In this document: positions 25,601 to 26,190 of the stretch, in pieces
How positions within the stretch are numbered: the stretch's first letter is position 1
Layout: every line of letters starts with the position of its first letter
Source of the DNA: Goniomonas avonlea
Lineage: Eukaryota; Cryptophyceae; Goniomonadida; Goniomonadaceae
Reading direction: 5' to 3'
DNA: 26,190 nucleotides
Assembly: GCA_003573635.1 (NCBI GenBank)
Contig: QUTJ01031834.1
Location: forward strand, 1-26,190
Made by a program: the position numbers and the translations under genes
The notes under the pieces: model-generated
The model's database searches: none
Told to the model about the DNA's origin: nothing
What the model saw: the letters and a program-made list of their open reading frames with translations, nothing else

Positions 25601-25735
25601 GGCGAGCGGTGAAGGCATTCTACTCCCGAGGTTTGAAGCGGTCAATCGCAAGCATGAAAGGCGTCACCCGAAGACTTTGCGCTGCAGCAGGCCCCTCATT
25701 GCTCAGGCAGTTCGAGGTGAAAGCGAGTCCCCACA

Positions 25736-26190
25736 ATGGCAACTAGGCAATCTGAGTTGATTCGTTCGGCTCTTTTGAGTCTTATGTTTGTTCTTGTGGC
25801 TGGGCATGCGCTGGCTCTCACACCATCAGGGCCGGTGGACACAGGACTCTCTTCTCCAGACTCTGATTCTCAGAATATGAATTTGCAGCAGCACGTAGCG
25901 CAAACCCAGGAGAATCCCAAACAACAAGAAGTTTTGTCACACGAGGAGAATCATGTGCAGAGTGGCGCCCCCAAGGCGTCTGTTCGAAGAGCTCGCCAGG
26001 GAATGGATCATGGCCTCGGCCTGCGTGCCGACACCAGTTCAGTTTCTGGCACTACTACAATGGCGGGGACCACCGGCCCTGGCACCACCATGGAAGGCAC
26101 CACGGGCACTGGTACCACCATGGCCGGCACTACAATGGCGGGGACCACCGGCCCCGGCACCACCATGGCAGGCACCACGGGCCCTGGCAC
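25736..26190 (+). CDS. Secreted Thr/Gly-rich mucin-like protein (N-terminal part; runs off window)
   Basis: The ATG at 25736 lies in a strong context (ACAATGG: A at -3, G at +4) and the frame is open for 151 codons to the window end. Residues 1-27 form a signal peptide: RQSELIR, then a core SALLSLMFVLVAG and an ALA cleavage site (residues 25-27). Residues 28-82 are polar and Gln/Ser/Glu-rich, likely disordered. An RRAR dibasic site is at 84-87. From about residue 105 the chain is built of five-residue units GTTMA and GTTGP. Dense Thr suggests O-glycosylation, as in mucin-like coat or wall proteins. It is head-to-head with the giant receptor gene. No family can be named; the C-terminus (anchor or domain) is outside the window. 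Confidence 0.75.
   Translation, partial: MATRQSELIRSALLSLMFVLVAGHALALTPSGPVDTGLSSPDSDSQNMNLQQHVAQTQENPKQQEVLSHEENHVQSGAPKASVRRARQGMDHGLGLRADTSSVSGTTTMAGTTGPGTTMEGTTGTGTTMAGTTMAGTTGPGTTMAGTTGPG
26047..26190 (+). repeat. In-frame minisatellite (15-bp unit, GTT-x-x)
   Basis: Units of 15 bp, of the type GGCACCACCATGGCA and GGCACCACGGGCCCT, repeat to the window end. They encode GTT(T)MA, GTTGP, GTTME, GTTGT, GTTMA, GTTMA, GTTGP, GTTMA, GTTGP. MA and GP types tend to alternate, making a 30-bp higher-order unit. Copy number beyond the edge is unknown. Such arrays usually vary in length between alleles. Confidence 0.88.

Larger units (their letters stand above)
25456..25735. promoter_or_regulatory. 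Divergent intergenic region, probable bidirectional promoter
   Basis: This 280-bp spacer separates two head-to-head start codons (25455 minus, 25736 plus). Its left half is AT-richer than either coding side. It holds a perfect palindrome TCATATATGA at 25591-25600, an inverted repeat at 25576-25593 and a tandem 9-bp repeat at 25549-25566. A weak GTG-started frame crosses it but overlaps the plus gene and has no protein signature. Promoter activity is inferred from layout only. Confidence 0.6.

Noticed and set aside
25575-25760. Plus-strand frame of 61 codons beginning with GTG
   Set aside because: It has a non-ATG start, overlaps the better-supported start at 25736 in another phase and shows no protein features.
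26008-26190. Minus-strand Val/Pro-rich open frame
   Set aside because: It is the complement of the GTTMA/GTTGP minisatellite; its repetitive PGPVVPAMV pattern follows from that.

Overview
The window reads as part of a GC-rich, gene-dense genome of a unicellular eukaryote (protist). The evidence is a protein with eukaryote-specific receptor domains (REJ, GAIN/GPS, polycystin-type membrane start), Kozak-like start contexts (A at -3, G at +4) at both genes, no Shine-Dalgarno sites and no operon. I cannot fix the lineage from sequence alone; similar long IPT/TIG arrays are, as far as I recall, found in several free-living protist and algal groups.

Almost the whole window (25455 down to 1, minus strand) is one continuous reading frame of 8,485 codons with no stop and no need for an intron. 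It runs off the window edge. An in-frame TAA at 25537-25539 bounds it upstream. The product is a giant type-I-entry cell-surface receptor. In order it has a signal peptide, about 48 tandem IPT/TIG-like Ig repeats (25.4-12.9 kb), a Calx-beta-like linker (12.9-11.8 kb), about 24 filamin-type Ig repeats (11.8-3.9 kb), a REJ module (3.9-1.85 kb), a GAIN domain with a GPS autoproteolysis motif (1.85-0.69 kb), then three membrane helices that resemble the start of the polycystin-1 membrane region. The PLAT domain normally found between TM1 and TM2 of polycystin-1 is missing. The rest of the membrane domain should lie beyond position 1.

A 280-bp spacer (25456-25735) separates this gene from a divergent plus-strand gene (25736 to beyond the window end). 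That gene encodes a secreted, Thr/Gly-rich mucin-like protein with a signal peptide, a dibasic RRAR site and a five-residue tandem repeat. The spacer carries a perfect 10-bp TATA-like palindrome centred exactly midway between the two start codons, a 7-bp inverted repeat overlapping it and a 9-bp tandem repeat, so a shared bidirectional promoter is plausible.

Both products are predicted to reach the cell surface. One is an extremely long adhesion-type receptor and the other a mucin-like secreted or wall/coat protein. REJ domains and extracellular filamin repeats are known from gamete-recognition proteins elsewhere, so an adhesion or mating role is a reasonable but untested guess. Inside the TIG array two stretches exactly four units (1,044 bp) apart share a 177-bp identical block, and all six ambiguous bases of the window fall in or beside this pair, which suggests recent homogenisation of the array.
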